A stretch of DNA of 31,384 nt from 630D-37 sp037447295 (lineage in GTDB: Bacteria; Chloroflexota; Anaerolineae; Anaerolineales; Villigracilaceae), in assembly GCA_037447295.1 (NCBI GenBank), contig JBBIGZ010000034.1, positions 1 through 31,384 of the forward strand. The letters are read 5' to 3'. Below the pieces are notes generated by a model. It was not told the DNA's origin, ran no database searches, and saw only the letters and a program-made list of their open reading frames with translations. A program made the position numbers and the translations under genes. The stretch's first letter is position 1, and each line of letters opens with the position of its first letter. Below, in pieces: positions 29,374 to 31,384 of this stretch.

Positions 29374-29631
29374 ATGGCTATGAAAGACCGCTTCTCCCCC
29401 TCCTTGGAAGACTTGGAAAGCCGTCTGCAACGGGCGCTCCAACCGATCGCGCTCTCCGCAGAGCACCTGCAGCGCGTACGGCGACGCATCCGTTACCCAT
29501 CCCAAGTGCGCGCGGCGCAGCGCATGTTCGAATGGGAATTCTGGTTTATCATCGTCGGCGGCGTGCTGACCACTTTCATGCTCATTCTGACCCTGGCACG
29601 GGCGCTCTTCTACCTTTTCGGGAAAAAGTAA
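29374..29631 (+). CDS. Small single-helix membrane protein, unknown function
   Basis: 85 residues. The N-terminal half (about 1-50) is charged and likely helical (L-E-D-L-E-S-R-L-Q-R-A-L-Q-P, then H-L-Q-R-V-R-R-R-I-R). One membrane helix lies at about 55-80 (F-W-F-I-I-V-G-G-V-L-T-T-F-M-L). The alternative start three codons in (29380) cannot be excluded, since the SD is weak for both. It sits 9 nt after degV and two genes after an ECF sigma factor, with its soluble part predicted cytoplasmic. A membrane-tethered anti-sigma role would fit the layout, but no Zn-finger (HxxxCxxC) or other known anti-sigma motif is present. I do not recognise the family. Confidence 0.7.
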   Translation: MAMKDRFSPSLEDLESRLQRALQPIALSAEHLQRVRRRIRYPSQVRAAQRMFEWEFWFIIVGGVLTTFMLILTLARALFYLFGKK

Positions 29632-29646
29632 ACACAGGCTGAGCTC

Positions 29647-30552
29647 ATGAAGGTGGCAGTGACCGGCGCATTCAGCTTTAGCGGCCGTTTTATTGCGCGC
29701 CGGCTATTGGCACGTGGCGATCAGGTGGTGACCTTGACCAATCGCCGTCCATCTGCTTCCGATCCCGCCGTCGCCGCCATCCATCCCCTGGACTTTGAAC
29801 ATCCGCAACGGCTGGCGGAGGCGTTGCGCGGCGTCGAAGCGCTGATCAACACCTACTGGATCCGCTTCGCCTACGGTGAACTCACCCACGATACGGCGGT
29901 AGAGAACAGCGCCCGCTTGATCGAGGCAGCCCAAAAAGCCGGGGTGAAGCGGATCATCCATGTGAGCATCACCAACCCGTCTCCAGATTCCCACCTGCCC
30001 TATTTTCGCGGTAAAGCCCAGGTGGAACGCCTGGTGCAAGAATCTGTCCTGAGTTATGTCATTCTGCGCCCCACAGTATTCTTCGGGCATGGTGATATCC
30101 TGATCAACAATATCGCTTTTCTCCTGCGGCGGTTTCCGATTTTCTTCATCCCCGGCCATGGCGATTATCGTCTCCAACCGGTTCATGTAGAAGATTTTGC
30201 CACACAGGCGATCGCCGCCCTGGAAAGCGAGGAGAACCAAATCGTGGATATTGTCGGGCCACAAGTTTTCTCCTTCCGTGAGCTGCTGGAACAAATATGC
30301 CGGATCCTCGGTCTCAAGCGCCTGCTCTGGTCCTTTCCACCCACTTGGGCATTACGGGTTTCCCAAGCGCTTAGTATTCTCCTGGGCGATGTGTTGCTCA
30401 CGCGCGACGAATTGATCGGGTTGATGCAGAACCTATTGATTTCCAAGGAGCCACCGCGCGGAAAAACTTTGCTGACAACCTGGCTGATGGAAAACCGAGA
30501 GCAGGTTGGGCGTTCCTATGCCTCCGAATTGCGACGACACTATCAACACTAA
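29647..30552 (+). CDS. NAD(P)-binding SDR-type protein (NmrA/NDUFA9-like atypical SDR)
   Basis: A 301-residue Rossmann protein. The N-terminal motif is V-T-G-A-F-S-F-S-G-R-F-I-A (5-17), an NDUFA9-like variant of TGxxGxxG, with T-N-R-R at the end of beta2. D-F-E-H-P-Q-R-L-A-E-A-L-R-G-V-E near 54-69 and V-K-R-I-I-H-V-S-I-T-N near 100-110 are typical. The usual Y-x-x-x-K is replaced by Y-F-R-G-K-A (about 118-123). L-R-P-T-V-F-F-G-H-G-D and V-H-V-E-D-F-A follow. It may be a sugar or quinone-related oxidoreductase, or a non-catalytic assembly-type protein. It is 15 nt after the small membrane protein and 9 nt before rsmD, so probably in the same transcript. Confidence 0.85.
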   Translation: MKVAVTGAFSFSGRFIARRLLARGDQVVTLTNRRPSASDPAVAAIHPLDFEHPQRLAEALRGVEALINTYWIRFAYGELTHDTAVENSARLIEAAQKAGVKRIIHVSITNPSPDSHLPYFRGKAQVERLVQESVLSYVILRPTVFFGHGDILINNIAFLLRRFPIFFIPGHGDYRLQPVHVEDFATQAIAALESEENQIVDIVGPQVFSFRELLEQICRILGLKRLLWSFPPTWALRVSQALSILLGDVLLTRDELIGLMQNLLISKEPPRGKTLLTTWLMENREQVGRSYASELRRHYQH

Positions 30553-30561
30553 GGGCATACA

Positions 30562-31131
30562 ATGCGGGTGATTTCCGGAAGTGCCAAAGGTCGTAAGTTA
30601 AAAGCCGTGCCGGGCGATACCACCCGCCCGATCACCGATCGGGTGAAAGAAGCGCTCTTCAACATTTTGGCCGGAGATGTGGAAGGCTCTACCTGGTGGG
30701 ATGTCTTTGCCGGCACTGGGGGAGTGGGGATCGAAGCACTCAGCCGCGGGGCAAGCTTTTGCCGTTTCACCGATGCCCATCCCTTGGCTATTCGCACCAT
30801 TCGTGCCAACCTGGAGCTCACCGGCTTGCTCGACCGTGCCGAAGTGCGCCGGGCCGATGCTTTTGCCCTTCTCAATGCCCCGGCTGATCGCTCTTTTGAC
30901 TATATCTATATCGCTCCACCCCAATATCATGAGCTCTGGTCGAAAGCCCTGCTCGCCTTGGATGCCAACCCCACCTGGCTGAGCGAAATCGCCTGGATCG
31001 TCGTACAGATCCATCCTCGGGAGTTTGCCCCCCTTTCCTTGCAAAACCTGATCCTGTTCGATCAACGGCGCTATGGGAGCACATTGCTGGCATTTTATGA
31101 AGTTAGGCTAAAGTCATCATTGACTACCTGA
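30562..31131 (+). CDS. rsmD: RsmD-like 16S rRNA guanine-N2 methyltransferase with altered motif IV
   Basis: A 189-residue class I SAM methyltransferase. It begins M-R-V-I-S-G-S-A-K-G-R-K-L and continues with T-R-P-I-T-D-R-V-K-E-A-L-F-N-I-L (21-36), the diagnostic RsmD N-terminus. The SAM motif is D-V-F-A-G-T-G-G-V-G-I-E-A-L (47-60). The catalytic motif IV, normally D/N-P-P-Y/F, reads I-A-P-P-Q-Y (117-122). The family methylates G966 of 16S rRNA during 30S assembly. AAGGG lies 6 nt before the ATG. The stop codon lies inside an octamer tandem repeat. Confidence 0.9.
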   Translation: MRVISGSAKGRKLKAVPGDTTRPITDRVKEALFNILAGDVEGSTWWDVFAGTGGVGIEALSRGASFCRFTDAHPLAIRTIRANLELTGLLDRAEVRRADAFALLNAPADRSFDYIYIAPPQYHELWSKALLALDANPTWLSEIAWIVVQIHPREFAPLSLQNLILFDQRRYGSTLLAFYEVRLKSSLTT

Positions 31132-31152
31132 CTCTCTGACTATTTGACCACC
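31121..31152. repeat. Four 8-nt tandem units over the rsmD stop codon
   Basis: Units TGACTACC (31121), TGACTCTC (31129), TGACTATT (31137) and TGACCACC (31145) are head to tail with period 8. The rsmD TGA is the start of the second unit. The consensus is shared with the minus-strand reading of 13225-13256. Confidence 0.65.
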
Positions 31153-31190
31153 GGACAAAAGACACCATACCCCTCTCCATTCTCCCGCTT

Positions 31191-31218
31191 TTGCCGCCAA
31201 TCCACAGTACAATATAAT
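31191..31218 (+). promoter_or_regulatory. Promoter of the right-edge lipoprotein gene
   Basis: TTGCCG (31191-31196) and a perfect TATAAT (31213-31218) are 16 nt apart, with the ATG 33 nt further on. Confidence 0.6.
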
Positions 31219-31251
31219 CATCTTCCCCCACTCTTCGGAAAGAAGTCTGCC

Positions 31252-31384
31252 ATGTCCCGACTCTTCCCGATCCTTTCCTTGCTCATCTTTGTCACCGCCT
31301 GCGTCACGCCGACCGTGGACCATGGGCCGTTGACCGTGGACGGTGGAACGGCGACCGTCACCCCCACGCCACCCCCAACCTCAA
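31252..31384 (+). CDS. Lipoprotein, N-terminal part only (runs off the window)
   Basis: From the ATG at 31252 the frame is open to the edge (44 codons). A GGAAAG-type SD lies about 10 nt upstream. The first 17 residues are a signal peptide with lipobox F-V-T-A-C (Cys17). The following residues (T-V-D-H-G-P-L-T-V-D-G-G-T) are encoded by a heptamer tandem array, then comes a Thr/Pro linker (T-P-T-P-P-P-T-S). The mature domain is outside the window, so function is unknown. Its design is like that of the left-edge lipoprotein. Confidence 0.8.
   Translation, partial: MSRLFPILSLLIFVTACVTPTVDHGPLTVDGGTATVTPTPPPTS
31311..31359. repeat. Seven-unit heptamer tandem repeat (GACCGTG type) inside a lipoprotein gene
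   Basis: Seven-nt units start at 31311 (GACCGTG), 31318 (GACCATG), 31325 (GGCCGTT), 31332 (GACCGTG), 31339 (GACGGTG), 31346 (GAACGGC) and 31353 (GACCGTC). Because 7 is not a multiple of 3, the protein period is 7 residues per 3 units. The region follows the lipobox, where linker sequence is free to vary. Confidence 0.7.

Noticed and set aside
1..31384. Mobile elements, CRISPR, toxin-antitoxin or known defence systems
   Set aside because: No transposase, integrase, Cas, nuclease-helicase or toxin motifs were seen. The tandem arrays are too short-period and spacer-free to be CRISPR.

Overview
The window looks like chromosomal DNA from a member of the Chloroflexota, probably class Anaerolineae. 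This is inferred from the type of genes present: a short lipoprotein with an NBR1-type Ig domain, a secreted protein with paired FYxxxGG/FG-P-S repeats, a Mo/W aldehyde oxidoreductase next to a MoaD, and GT-C-like membrane proteins. It is not based on any database search. Base composition is moderate to high GC. Gene density is high, and no rRNA, tRNA, CRISPR array, insertion sequence or phage gene was seen.

Layout. (1) 1-5450, all minus strand: rplS leads a tight co-directional row (gaps of 31, -4, 10, -8, 63 and 48 nt) of a class I glutamine amidotransferase-like hydrolase, glutamate racemase, a NeuB-type nonulosonic acid synthase without its usual C-terminal SAF domain, two different PAPS-type sulfotransferases, and a lipoprotein cut by the left edge. 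This looks like a cell-envelope or surface-glycan module driven partly from the L19 promoter. (2) 5451-6014: a 564-bp divergent intergenic region with the rplS promoter, a short tandem repeat, an intrinsic terminator that belongs to no visible gene, and the acs promoter. (3) 6015-10410: acetyl-CoA synthetase (+), endonuclease V and an MFS transporter (-), and a membrane-anchored rhodanese (+). (4) 10459-13218 (-): PHP-domain protein, MoaD-like sulfur carrier, and aldehyde ferredoxin oxidoreductase, closed by a strong terminator. (5) 13304-15858: a GT-C-like polytopic membrane protein (+) and a secreted repeat protein (-). (6) 16096-26317 (-): a complete branched-chain amino-acid type ABC importer (substrate-binding lipoprotein, LivH, LivM, LivG, LivF) with promoter, intra-operon hairpin and terminator. 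It is followed by ornithine cyclodeaminase, a DadA/sarcosine-oxidase type flavoenzyme, a second paralogous binding protein and CinA. Together these suggest uptake and oxidation of amino-acid-like compounds. (7) 26668-31384 (+): a GT4 glycosyltransferase, then ECF sigma factor, DegV, a small one-helix membrane protein, an NAD(P)-binding SDR protein, RsmD, and a second truncated lipoprotein.

Two patterns run across the whole window and are not explained by the gene list. First, very short-period tandem repeats (7, 8 and about 9 nt) recur at gene boundaries and even inside coding ends. Second, four genes without a Shine-Dalgarno have a TANNNT -10 box only 7-8 nt before the ATG, suggesting leaderless mRNAs alongside ordinary SD-led genes. 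No clearly unprecedented multi-gene defence or mobile system was found.
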